A stretch of DNA of 64,000 bases from Flavobacterium flevense (GTDB lineage: Bacteria; Bacteroidota; Bacteroidia; Flavobacteriales; Flavobacteriaceae), in assembly GCF_900142775.1 (NCBI RefSeq), contig NZ_FRCC01000005.1:1-64000 (forward strand). Direction: 5' to 3'. The translations under genes and the position numbers were made by a program. Shown in pieces: positions 1 to 9,105 of the stretch. Numbering within the stretch: the first letter of the stretch is position 1; every line of letters starts with the position of its first letter. The notes under the pieces are model-generated. The model saw nothing but the letters and a program-made list of their open reading frames with translations, ran no database searches and was not told where the DNA came from.

Positions 1-1
1 C

Positions 2-94
2 CAACTGGTTAACAGATGTGCCGACAATGTAAAATGTACCGAAGAAGAACACCAGATGAATCGTAGAAGTGAATTTATCATTACGGATTTGTAA
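2..94 (+). CDS. OmpA-family outer-membrane protein, C-terminal end (partial)
   Basis: Only the last 30 codons lie in the window; the frame is open from base 2 and stops at TAA 92-94. The residues contain RCADNVKCTEEEHQ followed by NRRSEF. The NRR element near the end is the conserved close of the OmpA/MotB-like peptidoglycan-binding domain, and the Cys-x(5)-Cys-TEE-H spacing is what I remember from Bacteroidota OmpA proteins of the PorE type. The protein would anchor an outer-membrane complex to peptidoglycan. A strong terminator follows directly, so this is the end of a transcript. The upstream part and therefore the full domain order cannot be seen. Confidence 0.75.
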   Translation, partial: QLVNRCADNVKCTEEEHQMNRRSEFIITDL

Positions 95-117
95 TTCTAC
101 TCCTTTTTAAAACAATA

Positions 118-150
118 AAAAAAACCTCGAATTGACTTCGAGGTTTTTTT
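118..150 (+). terminator. Rho-independent terminator after the OmpA-family gene
   Basis: Seven-base stem CCTCGAA / TTCGAGG with loop TTGAC, preceded by A's and followed by seven T's. It begins about 25 bases after the stop codon. Confidence 0.85.
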
Positions 151-353
151 ATAACCTGAAACGATTTCTTTTTTCAACCAAAAAAGGCTACAAAAAATCA
201 TAAATTCAGTTATATTTCTGCTTTTTATCAAAAAAAAGACATTAGAATGTTAAACATATATATATTTCTGTTAAATTTAGCAGATATTTTTTTATTTAAA
301 TAAAAATACTAACTAATTTTTATCAAAAAAACAGCTGCGATTAATTTACAAGT

Positions 354-728
354 ATGAAAATAACCCCAGTCTTTTTTATCATTTTAGGAAGCTTGTTATG
401 CTGTAATGGCTATTCACAAAACTCAAAAGTTCTTACTGTTGATAAAACAGTAGAAAAATATGCTTTTGTAAATGTGACTAAAACTTATGAAAGAATTGCT
501 GAAAAAGGATATAAATCAATTGATTTATTTCAGAAGCTGGGAAATGCTTTTTATAGTGATTTAAACATGCCTAAAGCTGCCAAATGGTATGGTGAATTAT
601 TTGCTATGACAACTGATTTAGATGCCATATATTATGATCAATATGCAAAATCATTATTTGCTATTGGAGAAAATGAAAAAGCCAATACTATTGTGGCAAA
701 ATTAAATAATAAATTAAGCAGTAAATGA
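354..728 (+). CDS. Short secreted TPR protein resembling the N-terminus of OmpA/PorE-type proteins
   Basis: 124 residues. An N-terminal signal peptide (about residues 1-22, hydrophobic FFIILGSLLCC then YSQ) is followed by a TPR-like helical segment with KTYERIAEKGYKS, LFQKLGNAFY, KAAKWYGELFAM and YAKSLFAIGENEKA. This is the pattern I know from the N-terminal TPR region of flavobacterial OmpA-family proteins, which normally continue through beta-propeller (PD40) repeats and an OmpA domain. Here the protein ends after the TPR part. The C-terminal end of an OmpA-family gene lies just upstream, so this looks like a partial duplication or a stand-alone TPR partner. It has its own terminator, and the start codon is the only one giving a signal peptide. 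Function is unproven. Confidence 0.7.
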   Translation: MKITPVFFIILGSLLCCNGYSQNSKVLTVDKTVEKYAFVNVTKTYERIAEKGYKSIDLFQKLGNAFYSDLNMPKAAKWYGELFAMTTDLDAIYYDQYAKSLFAIGENEKANTIVAKLNNKLSSK

Positions 729-750
729 TCTTATTTTTGCTAACAAAAAA

Positions 751-784
751 AAAGAGTTTATAATATCCAATTATAAACTCTTTT
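751..784. terminator. Bidirectional terminator between convergent genes
   Basis: A-tract, stem AGAGTTTATAA / TTATAAACTCT around the loop TATCCAA, then T-tract. Runs of A and T on both sides let it serve the TPR gene (plus) and the CAP gene (minus). Confidence 0.8.
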
Positions 785-849
785 CTAATTTAAGAGAGAT
801 AGATTTGGGGCAAATACCTTTCTTATTCTTTATATTAAACTGAAAATAA

Positions 850-1356
850 TTAATCTATTCTTGCAAAAATATTAGTATAATATTTTTTTCCTGTAGCAGC
901 ATCTTGTCTGATTGATATTCCAAAATGTGTATAATTACCTTCTATGTTTTTCTTGTGTGCCGGACTGTTTAACCATGCAGTTAAAGCTGCCTGTGCACTA
1001 TTATAATTATAAGCAATATTCTCTCCCACTGTGCTAGCACCTAATAATTTCATAATATTATTAGAACGCTCAACAAAACCATCATGGCTTACCACTTTAT
1101 TATCTATCATATAATAATCATGCTCCTCTGATTTATAAGATATATGATTAATTTTTTCTAATGGATTCAAACCTATACTTACTCTGTAATCATTAATAAG
1201 CTTCATCGTCTCTAATTCTCCTTCATTATACTCATAATTTTCTACAAGTACCGCTGTAGTTAAATCAGCTGTTGTTTCAGCAGAATCTGAAGAGCAAGAA
1301 TTCATTGTAAACATCACCGCAATTAGCAACATTAATGGGAGTAATTTTACTTTCAT
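850..1356 (-). CDS. CAP-domain lipoprotein (SCP/PR-1-like)
   Basis: 168 residues. The N-terminus is a lipoprotein signal with Cys21 in MNSC, so the mature protein should be membrane-anchored outside the cytoplasm. Residues about 40-165 form a CAP domain: a helix with ETMKLINDYRVSIGLNPL, SHDGF, the CAP motif VGENIAYNY, and WLNSPAHKKNI with the conserved His, ending with YYTNIFAR. Length is typical of single-domain bacterial CAP proteins. Roles of bacterial CAP proteins are poorly defined (lipid or glycan binding has been suggested). It is a single gene, convergent with the TPR gene and separated from pdxH by 158 bases that contain no other gene I can see. Confidence 0.85.
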   Translation of the reverse strand: MKVKLLPLMLLIAVMFTMNSCSSDSAETTADLTTAVLVENYEYNEGELETMKLINDYRVSIGLNPLEKINHISYKSEEHDYYMIDNKVVSHDGFVERSNNIMKLLGASTVGENIAYNYNSAQAALTAWLNSPAHKKNIEGNYTHFGISIRQDAATGKKYYTNIFARID

Positions 1357-1514
1357 AAGCTAGTAGTTTAAGTTTAAAGTAGATTGGGGGCAAACTCTTT
1401 AAAGTATTAGTTTTTGTTTTATTACTTACTCAAACATACAACACTTTCTCGATAAACTACAAAAAAAATCGATGAAATGCATGTTTTTTTATAAAAAAAG
1501 TGTTTTTTCTTACA

Positions 1515-2168
1515 TCAAGGCGATAATCGTTCTATTTTCCATAAATAATTTTCCTGTAACAAATACCTAATTCTGTCATGCAATCTATTAGCCCTTCCCT
1601 GCCAGAATTCAACTTCTACCGGACGAACAAGATAACCTCCCCAATGCTTAGGTCTTTCAATAACTTTATTATCATGAATAATTTCTAATTCTTTTAGATT
1701 ATTTTCTAAAAATTCACGAGAAGGAATCACTTCACTTTGATTAGAAACAACAGCTCCCAGCTTACTTCCTTCTGGTCTGGAATCAAAATAATTATCTGAA
1801 ATAATGTCCGGTGTTTTCTCTGCAATTCCTTTTATAATAACCTGACGTTCGGCAGTATGCCAAAAAAAAGAAAGACACACATTCGGGTTTTCTGCAATTG
1901 CTTTTCCTTTTTCCGAATTATAATTGGTATAAAAAATAAAACCTTCTTCGTTGTATTTTTTTAATAACACGACTCTGGCTTTAGGGAAACCATCCAGACC
2001 AAATGTAGAAACCGTCATAGCGTTAACTTCTGCTCCAGATGCTTCAGTTGTGAAATCTTCTACTTCGTGAAACCAGCGATGAAAAAGATTAATAGGATCT
2101 TCCGGAATATTAGTTTCTAATAATTCGCTTTTCTCATAAGATCTTCTGTAATTACTTAAATCTTCCAT
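1515..2168 (-). CDS. pdxH: Pyridoxamine 5'-phosphate oxidase
   Basis: 217 residues, the family's usual length. It oxidises pyridoxamine/pyridoxine 5'-phosphate to PLP using FMN and oxygen, in the cytosol. Visible motifs are ARVVLLKKY and FYTNYNSEKG (FMN-binding strands), SFFWHTAERQVIIKG, and the C-terminal WQGRANRLHDRIRY that contacts substrate. It ends in ERLSP, close to the typical RLAP end. It lies 27 bases downstream of rnz in the same direction and is probably the last gene of the pyrR-pyrB-STAS-rnz-pdxH run. Confidence 0.95.
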   Translation of the reverse strand: MEDLSNYRRSYEKSELLETNIPEDPINLFHRWFHEVEDFTTEASGAEVNAMTVSTFGLDGFPKARVVLLKKYNEEGFIFYTNYNSEKGKAIAENPNVCLSFFWHTAERQVIIKGIAEKTPDIISDNYFDSRPEGSKLGAVVSNQSEVIPSREFLENNLKELEIIHDNKVIERPKHWGGYLVRPVEVEFWQGRANRLHDRIRYLLQENYLWKIERLSP

Positions 2169-2195
2169 TATATTTTAATTATAAAAATTATAAAA

Positions 2196-3101
2196 CTACA
2201 AATCAAAACTTAGCCCGTCATCTGCTAACAAGACATTAGGGAAAATAGTTGCTGCTTCTGCTTTAAATAAATCGATAGTACTGTAGCGTGTGGAGTAATG
2301 CCCTAAAATAAGTTTGCTTACCTGAGCCTTTTTAGCAATCGTAGCTGCTTCTATAGCGGTCGTGTGCATTGTTTTAGCGGCTAATTGCTCTTCTGATTGC
2401 AAAAAAGTAGCTTCATGGTACAAAACATCAACTCCGTTAATTATGGGCACAATAGCTTCATTATATACCGTATCAGAACAAAAAGCATAACTCTTAGGCT
2501 TTTCAGGGTCAAAAGTAAGAAGGTTATTTAAAACAACTGTTCCGCCATCCAGAACAATATCTTTTCCGTTTTTTATATTCTGAAAATAACATTTCTCAAT
2601 CTGGTAGTGACGAACAGCTTCTACATTTAACTTTCGCTCGGCAATTTTTTCTTCGAATAAAAATCCATTGGTGTACACACGATGTTTTAAAGGAATGGTT
2701 TTTACCTGCACTTTATCATCTTCATAAATAAGTTCACTTTCTTTACTTTCTAATTCATAAAAATGCAGACCAAAATTAGGCCATGAATTTGATAATCGCA
2801 ATTGAAGCAGGATAATTTCCTTTATTCCTTTTGGACCATAAATGTGCAAATCATTATTGCGATTGAGTAACGAAAAAGTAGATATCAAACCTATTAACCC
2901 ATAAAAGTGATCCCCATGCAAATGCGAAATGAAGATTTGGTTAATTTTAGAAAATTTGATTTTGTTTTTGCGTAGTTGCACTTGAGTTCCTTCGCCACAA
3001 TCAATAAGGAAAAAGCGATTTTTAATTTCAAGTAACTGTGAAGTAGGGTTTGTAAAGGTACGCGGAGTTGCTGCATAACAGCCCAGAATAGTTAATTTCA
3101 A
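2196..3101 (-). CDS. rnz: Ribonuclease Z (tRNA 3'-endonuclease)
   Basis: 301 residues, metallo-beta-lactamase fold. It cuts the 3' trailer from tRNA precursors. Zinc ligands are visible: HLHGDH at residues 60-65, His140 in PLKHRVYTNGF, Asp210 in CSDTVYNE and His268 in GHYSTRY. The exosite region between residues 150 and 190 is present, so it is the bacterial short form. Length matches the family (about 300). It sits between the STAS-like gene (85-base gap) and pdxH. Confidence 0.95.
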   Translation of the reverse strand: MKLTILGCYAATPRTFTNPTSQLLEIKNRFFLIDCGEGTQVQLRKNKIKFSKINQIFISHLHGDHFYGLIGLISTFSLLNRNNDLHIYGPKGIKEIILLQLRLSNSWPNFGLHFYELESKESELIYEDDKVQVKTIPLKHRVYTNGFLFEEKIAERKLNVEAVRHYQIEKCYFQNIKNGKDIVLDGGTVVLNNLLTFDPEKPKSYAFCSDTVYNEAIVPIINGVDVLYHEATFLQSEEQLAAKTMHTTAIEAATIAKKAQVSKLILGHYSTRYSTIDLFKAEAATIFPNVLLADDGLSFDL

Positions 3102-3186
3102 AGTTTATTTGGTTAACTGGTTATTTGTTTAATCGTTATGTATAAATCATTCGATTAAACTTTTAACGAATAAACTACTAAACGAT

Positions 3187-3522
3187 TTAAAATCCTAAGT
3201 CTCTTTCTATTTCTTCCATCTCAATGATATCATGAGCTTCTAATAAAGACGGAACAACGGTAAATTTTTCAGGTAAAGCATTATAATCAAAATCAGATAC
3301 CACAACAATAAACGATTTTTTAGATTTTTTATGCTTTTTAGACAATGGTAAAAGCAGTTTTAAATCACTTACTTCTAATGCTCCTTTGTATCCTAAAAGG
3401 TCAATAATGATATTATGTTTTTCATAACTTTTATATTGATGCGTAACTTTCATCAAAAAAGCTGTAAAATCACCCTGGGTGTCCTTTATAGTAATTGTAT
3501 GGTCTTTTTGATCTACTTTCAT
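3187..3522 (-). CDS. Small STAS-like protein encoded upstream of rnz
   Basis: 111 residues. The pattern of short strands and helices (ITIKDTQGDFTAFL, HNIIIDLLGYKGALEVSDL, KSFIVVVSDFDYNALPE, VVPSLLEAHDIIEMEEIERDLGF) resembles the STAS fold of anti-sigma antagonists. A basic stretch KKHKKSKKS lies in the middle. There is no clear phosphorylatable Ser motif, so a partner-switch role is not supported. In flavobacteria this protein commonly accompanies rnz and, as I recall, is sometimes mislabelled as ribonuclease Z although it has no metal motif. It is in line with pyrB (50-base gap). Confidence 0.7.
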   Translation of the reverse strand: MKVDQKDHTITIKDTQGDFTAFLMKVTHQYKSYEKHNIIIDLLGYKGALEVSDLKLLLPLSKKHKKSKKSFIVVVSDFDYNALPEKFTVVPSLLEAHDIIEMEEIERDLGF

Positions 3523-3572
3523 AAAGTTATTTTTTAAGATTACAAAATCTAAAGTTACTAAGATTTTTTGAC

Positions 3573-4499
3573 TTACTTAATTTTTGAAGCCAAAAGATAT
3601 ATAACTGCCATTCTGATTGCTACACCGTTTTCAACCTGATTTAAAATAACAGATTGTCCGGAATCAGCAACTTCAGATGTAATCTCTACTCCCCTGTTTA
3701 TAGGTCCCGGATGCATGATTACAATTTCCTTATTTAAGGATTCTAATAATGGCTTGTCCACACCGTATTGCTGTGCATATTCTCTGGTTGAAGGAAAATA
3801 ATTCACATCCATTCTTTCATTCTGAACACGCAACATATTAGCCACATCACACCATTCTAACGCTTTTCTTAAATTAGGTTCTACTTTTACACCCAGTGAT
3901 TCAATATATTTGGGGATCAAAGTTTTAGGCCCGCAAACTTTTACTTCGGCACCCTGCATTTGCAAAGCATAAATATTAGACAAAGCCACTCTGGAATGGA
4001 GAATATCACCCACAATAACCACTTTTTTCCCTGCTACATCACCTAGTTTTTCTCTTATCGAATAACTATCCAGCAAAGCCTGAGTAGGATGTTCATGAGC
4101 ACCATCACCTGCATTTACAATACTTGCTTTTACATTTTGTGATAAAAAGTGTGCCGCTCCGGGATTAGCATGACGCATAACAACCATATCTACTTTCATC
4201 GAAAGAATATTATTTACGGTATCAATAAGCGTTTCCCCTTTTTTAACGGAAGACTGTGCTGCCGAAAAACTAATTACATCGGCTGATAATCTTTTTTGAG
4301 CTAATTCAAATGAAAGTTTGGTTCTGGTACTATTTTCGAAAAAAATATTGGCAATGGTAATATCTCGTAACGAAGGCACTTTTTTAATAGGACGATTGAT
4401 GACTTCTTTAAAATGATCGGCTGTTTCAAAAATAAGGTCTATATCATTCTTGTTAATATATTTGATACCTAATAAATGATCTACGCTTAACTCTTTCAT
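3573..4499 (-). CDS. pyrB: Aspartate carbamoyltransferase, catalytic chain
   Basis: 308 residues, normal for the catalytic chain. It condenses carbamoyl phosphate and aspartate in pyrimidine synthesis. Motifs: NSTRT at residues 56-60 (carbamoyl-phosphate loop), HPTQALLDSY, and HPGPINRGVEI near the C-terminus. It lies 53 bases downstream of pyrR. No pyrI regulatory chain is adjacent, in line with the pyrR-linked enzymes of bacteria such as Bacillus. Confidence 0.96.
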   Translation of the reverse strand: MKELSVDHLLGIKYINKNDIDLIFETADHFKEVINRPIKKVPSLRDITIANIFFENSTRTKLSFELAQKRLSADVISFSAAQSSVKKGETLIDTVNNILSMKVDMVVMRHANPGAAHFLSQNVKASIVNAGDGAHEHPTQALLDSYSIREKLGDVAGKKVVIVGDILHSRVALSNIYALQMQGAEVKVCGPKTLIPKYIESLGVKVEPNLRKALEWCDVANMLRVQNERMDVNYFPSTREYAQQYGVDKPLLESLNKEIVIMHPGPINRGVEITSEVADSGQSVILNQVENGVAIRMAVIYLLASKIK

Positions 4500-4552
4500 T
4501 CTTTTACGATTATTATTTTATTATAGAGGGAATTAGTTGTTTTTAATTGCTA

Positions 4553-5092
4553 TTAATTAGTAACTAAATAAACGGCATCCTCTCCATCATTTTCTTTCCA
4601 ACTCACTTTTACCTTTTCATTATTAATAGCGTCTACTTGTCGTCCTCTATAATCAGGCTGAATGGGTAAATTACGGCTAAAACGTCTGTCTATTAAAACC
4701 AGTAATTCTATTTCTGAAGGTCTCCCAAAAGACTGAACTGCTGTTAAAGCTGCTCTGATGCTTCTTCCGGTATACAATACATCGTCAATAAAAATGACTT
4801 TTTTATTTTCTACAATAAAATTAATGTTGGTTTTATTAGCTTCTAATGGTTTTTCGGTTCTTCGAAAATCATCTCTGAAAAAAGTAATGTCTAAATATCC
4901 CAATTTAATTTCCGGTGTGTCATATTCTTTTTCTAACACTTCTTTAAGGCGTTCTGCTAAGAATGTTCCTCTGGGTTGAATCCCTATTAATATAGTATCT
5001 TTAAAATCGAGGTGTTTTTCAATTAGCTGACAAGCTAAGCGATGAAGGATGATATTGACTTCTTTGGAATTAAGTAAAACTTTTTGAGTCAT
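4553..5092 (-). CDS. pyrR: PyrR: pyr regulator / uracil phosphoribosyltransferase
   Basis: 179 residues. The PRPP-binding motif FIDDVLYTGRS (about residues 101-111) and IGIQPRGTFLAERL are typical of PyrR, and the following SIRAAL also fits. In Firmicutes PyrR binds pyr mRNA in response to UMP. Here no obvious anti-terminator is visible in the 100 bases in front of pyrB or pyrR, so the protein may act mainly as an enzyme. A -7 box of Bacteroidota type lies 25 bases upstream of the start codon and makes this the first gene of the run. Confidence 0.93.
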   Translation of the reverse strand: MTQKVLLNSKEVNIILHRLACQLIEKHLDFKDTILIGIQPRGTFLAERLKEVLEKEYDTPEIKLGYLDITFFRDDFRRTEKPLEANKTNINFIVENKKVIFIDDVLYTGRSIRAALTAVQSFGRPSEIELLVLIDRRFSRNLPIQPDYRGRQVDAINNEKVKVSWKENDGEDAVYLVTN

Positions 5093-5116
5093 AGTAAAAT
5101 ATTATATTGGGTGGTG

Positions 5117-5124
5117 CAAATATA
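5117..5124 (-). promoter_or_regulatory. Bacteroidota -7 box for pyrR
   Basis: On the minus strand the sequence reads TATATTTG, a perfect TAnnTTTG, 25 bases before the pyrR start codon. A matching -33 TTG is not obvious. Confidence 0.6.
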
Positions 5125-5347
5125 CAAATTCCCCTTAATGATTTATTATTAATCAACGTATAAAAAAGCGATGATCATAAACTTTAAATCAAATCAAACT
5201 GATAATTTTTTAAAAATAAAACAACCTCTGATTGTTAGTTTTATTTAAATCCTTAAATATTAGAACTTTTCTCAAAAATTCTGTAAACTCTTTTTTAAGG
5301 GTTTCCTGTAATTTTACTACATAGAAATTAATTAAAACCTCAAAATC

Positions 5348-5515
5348 ATGCAAAACAATATTACCCGTTTGTTAATGGTATTCGTAATACTATTTTCATT
5401 TACAAGTTGCGAACTCGTTGGAGACATTTTTCAAGCCGGAATGGGAGTCGGAATATTTCTTGTGATATTTGTAATCGCCATAATCATTTGGATTTTCGTT
5501 AAATTGTTCCGATAA
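5348..5515 (+). CDS. Small lipoprotein/membrane protein, 55 residues
   Basis: ATG at 5348, TAA at 5513-5515. The N-terminus is a lipoprotein signal ending FTSC with Cys21, then ELVGDIFQAGMGVG, then one membrane helix (about residues 32-52) and the basic end KLFR. Many flavobacterial genomes carry this protein. I recall it being mislabelled as phosphatidate cytidylyltransferase, which its size rules out. A strong terminator starts 10 bases after the stop, supporting a real short transcript. Lipid anchor plus a single helix suggests an envelope role; nothing more can be said. Confidence 0.8.
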   Translation: MQNNITRLLMVFVILFSFTSCELVGDIFQAGMGVGIFLVIFVIAIIIWIFVKLFR

Positions 5516-5524
5516 AAACATAAA

Positions 5525-5566
5525 AAAAATCCCGTCTCGTTCTAAAAAAACGAGACGGGATTTCTT
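5525..5566. terminator. Strong bidirectional terminator
   Basis: Stem AAATCCCGTCTCGTT / AACGAGACGGGATTT with an A-rich loop, T-rich on the plus side and A-rich before it. It serves the 55-residue gene (plus) and the ABC-F gene (minus). Confidence 0.9.
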
Positions 5567-5580
5567 TATTGATATAACTA

Positions 5581-7209
<1,629 letters not shown>

Positions 7210-7224
7210 TTATAAAATTTGCTG

Positions 7225-7232
7225 CAAAAGTA
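7225..7232 (-). promoter_or_regulatory. Bacteroidota -7 box for the ABC-F gene
   Basis: The minus strand reads TACTTTTG, matching TAnnTTTG, 24 bases before the start codon. Confidence 0.55.
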
Positions 7233-7420
7233 CAAAAAATTACCTATACCAGCGAATGTCATTCTAAAGGTTTTTAAAACCAGGTTTTGATATGCTCTGG
7301 ATCCGATTTTTCAAAAAATCATGTGCTGAGAGTAAAAAAACATACATTTGATTAAAAATAGTTTCTGAAAGTATATTCTTTATTTAAATTTCGAAAAAAA
7401 AAACTATAAAAAAAATTAAA

Positions 7421-7639
7421 ATGAACGCCTCAATAATCCAAAAAATAATTACAGTTTGCAATGAGAAAATTGAAAAAAAGGGAGAAAATGTCGGACTCTC
7501 TTTTTATGCTTTTTTTGCCAATAAAAATGATAATCCTGCTCTTTTAATGGAAGTTGCACAATGGTGGATAATGAAACATCAACTGGATCATTTTGAAAAA
7601 GCAGTAAAAATTAGAGATATGATTCAAAAAGGCTTATAA
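7421..7639 (+). CDS. Conserved small hypothetical protein, 72 residues
   Basis: A soluble mainly helical protein: helix KIITVCNEKIEKKGENVGLS, then YAFFANKNDNPALLMEVAQWWIMKHQLDHFEKAVKIRDMIQKGL. No signal peptide and no membrane segment. The aromatic/His-rich centre (AQWWIMKHQLDHF) suggests a compact bundle. The start is supported by a long AT-rich leader with no other frame. The next gene has its own -7 box, so this gene is probably a single unit. I do not recognise the family. Confidence 0.65.
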   Translation: MNASIIQKIITVCNEKIEKKGENVGLSFYAFFANKNDNPALLMEVAQWWIMKHQLDHFEKAVKIRDMIQKGL

Positions 7640-7712
7640 ATTCTTCTGGGTGATTTTCATTTCTCCCGATTATAGTGCCTTTTTATTATTCACAGAGAAT
7701 GAGTTTTTTTGT

Positions 7713-7720
7713 TAATTTTG
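7713..7720 (+). promoter_or_regulatory. Bacteroidota -7 box, very close to the start codon
   Basis: TAATTTTG matches TAnnTTTG and ends 4 bases before the ATG at 7725. Transcription would then begin at or next to the start codon, giving a leaderless or nearly leaderless mRNA for the DUF2520 operon. Confidence 0.6.
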
Positions 7721-7724
7721 CGTT

Positions 7725-8498
7725 ATGATTAAAATAAGTATTATTGGCTCCGGAAATGTGGCACAACATCTTATTACTACCTTTCTGCATCTTGAAGAAC
7801 TGAGTAATGATGTAGCATTGACACAGGTATTCTCCAGAAAAAAAGAAAGTCTCACACCGCTGCTTAGTTTTGAAAAAATAACGGACGACTTCAATAAGCT
7901 ACAAGAAGCTGATTTATATATCATTGCCGTTTCTGATGATGCGATACAAAGTGTTTCGGCTCAGCTTCCATTCAAAAATCGTTTGGTCGTGCATACATCA
8001 GGAAGTGTTCCCTTAACAGTATTGGATTCTAATAATCGAAAAGGGGTATTTTATCCTTTGCAAACTTTTACTAAGGGAAAAGCAGTCAATTTCAGAGAAA
8101 TTCCTATTTGTCTGGAAGCAGAAAACGCATATGATTATCAACTGTTAGACAAAGTGGCCAAACTAATTTCAGATAAAGTGTATGCAATCAATTCCGAACA
8201 AAGAAAAGCCTTGCATGTAGCAGCCGTTTTTGTCAATAATTTTACCAATCACCTGTATGCAATTGGAAACGAAATTTGCATTGAAAACCAAATTCCGTTT
8301 GACATTTTAAAACCATTAATGCAGGAAACTGTAGATAAAGTAATGACTCTTTTGCCTGATGAAGCACAAACCGGTCCGGCTGTTCGCAATGATGAGAAAA
8401 CAATTGCTGCTCACGAGGCCTTTTTAAAAGACGAAAACCAATTAAAATTATATAAAACCCTAACCCAATCAATTCAGCAGAATGGCAAAAAGTTATAA
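7725..8498 (+). CDS. Rossmann-fold and DUF2520 domain protein
   Basis: 257 residues. The N-terminal Rossmann domain opens with ISIIGSGNVAQHL (NAD(P)-binding GxGxxA), resembling pyrroline-5-carboxylate reductase and F420 oxidoreductases. The helical DUF2520 domain covers about residues 125-250 (EQRKALHVAAVFVNNFTNHLYAI, GPAVRNDEKTIAAHEAFL). The substrate is unknown. It is first in a tight operon: its last 17 bases overlap the KdsC-like gene, so the two are probably translationally coupled. Confidence 0.85.
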   Translation: MIKISIIGSGNVAQHLITTFLHLEELSNDVALTQVFSRKKESLTPLLSFEKITDDFNKLQEADLYIIAVSDDAIQSVSAQLPFKNRLVVHTSGSVPLTVLDSNNRKGVFYPLQTFTKGKAVNFREIPICLEAENAYDYQLLDKVAKLISDKVYAINSEQRKALHVAAVFVNNFTNHLYAIGNEICIENQIPFDILKPLMQETVDKVMTLLPDEAQTGPAVRNDEKTIAAHEAFLKDENQLKLYKTLTQSIQQNGKKL

Positions 8499-9009
8499 AG
8501 AAATAATGAACGACATCACAACCTTTATTTTTGATGTTGATGGCGTACTTACCGATGGCTCCGTATTTGTAAACAATGATGGTGAAATGTCACGAACTAT
8601 GAATATCCGCGATGGCTATGCCCTGAAAGCAGCTGTAGAAAATGGCTATAATGTATGTGTAATTTCGGGCGGAAGCAATGAAGGTGTACGGGTGCGTTTG
8701 CGCAATTTAGGAATTACCAATATTCATCTAGGTACACCGGACAAAGTAGAAACTTTTGACGAATACATTGATATTCATCAAATAAAACAGGAGCAAATTT
8801 TATATATGGGTGATGACATTCCTGATTATCATGTGATGAAATTAGTAGCTTTACCAACTTGTCCGCAGGATGCCTGTCCTGAAATTAAAAGTATCAGCAA
8901 ATACATTTCGCACAAAAAAGGCGGAAAAGGGGCTGTACGGGATGTCATAGAACAAGTTATGAAAGTACAGGGTAAATGGATGAAAAATTTTGATGCCAAA
9001 TATGATTAA
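8482..9009 (+). CDS. kdsC: KdsC-like HAD phosphatase
   Basis: 175 residues, the size of a cap-less HAD phosphatase of the KdsC (3-deoxy-D-manno-octulosonate 8-phosphate phosphatase) type. Motif I is DVDGVLTDG with Asp18 and Asp20; motif II is SGGSNEGV; motif IV is MGDDIPD. The C-terminus AVRDVIEQVMKVQGKW matches the end that reaches into the neighbouring subunit in KdsC tetramers. The product would be Kdo for lipid A. No other kds gene is next to it, so substrate assignment rests on similarity. It overlaps the DUF2520 gene by 17 bases. Confidence 0.82.
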   Translation: MAKSYKEIMNDITTFIFDVDGVLTDGSVFVNNDGEMSRTMNIRDGYALKAAVENGYNVCVISGGSNEGVRVRLRNLGITNIHLGTPDKVETFDEYIDIHQIKQEQILYMGDDIPDYHVMKLVALPTCPQDACPEIKSISKYISHKKGGKGAVRDVIEQVMKVQGKWMKNFDAKYD

Positions 9010-9013
9010 AAGT

Positions 9014-9097
9014 GAGAAGTTTGAAGTTAGAAGTAATCCGTATTCTATATTCTGAAATCTGTCTTCCGGCTACCAGCTCCCTACTTCTAACTCCCAA
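9014..9097. repeat. 7-bp-phased inverted word repeat (12 heptads)
   Basis: The 84 bases divide into twelve consecutive 7-base words. The left arm has GAGAAGT, TTGAAGT and TAGAAGT; the right arm has CTTCTAA and CTCCCAA. GTTAGAAGTA (9026-9035) is the exact inverse of TACTTCTAAC (9082-9091). It fills the gap between kdsC and the UbiA gene almost exactly. Confidence 0.75.
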
Positions 9098-9105
9098 TAA
9101 AAAAC

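Noticed and set aside
3187..3522. Second ribonuclease Z gene
   Set aside because: No HxHxDH or other metallo-beta-lactamase motif is present and the size is 111 residues; a STAS-like fold fits better.
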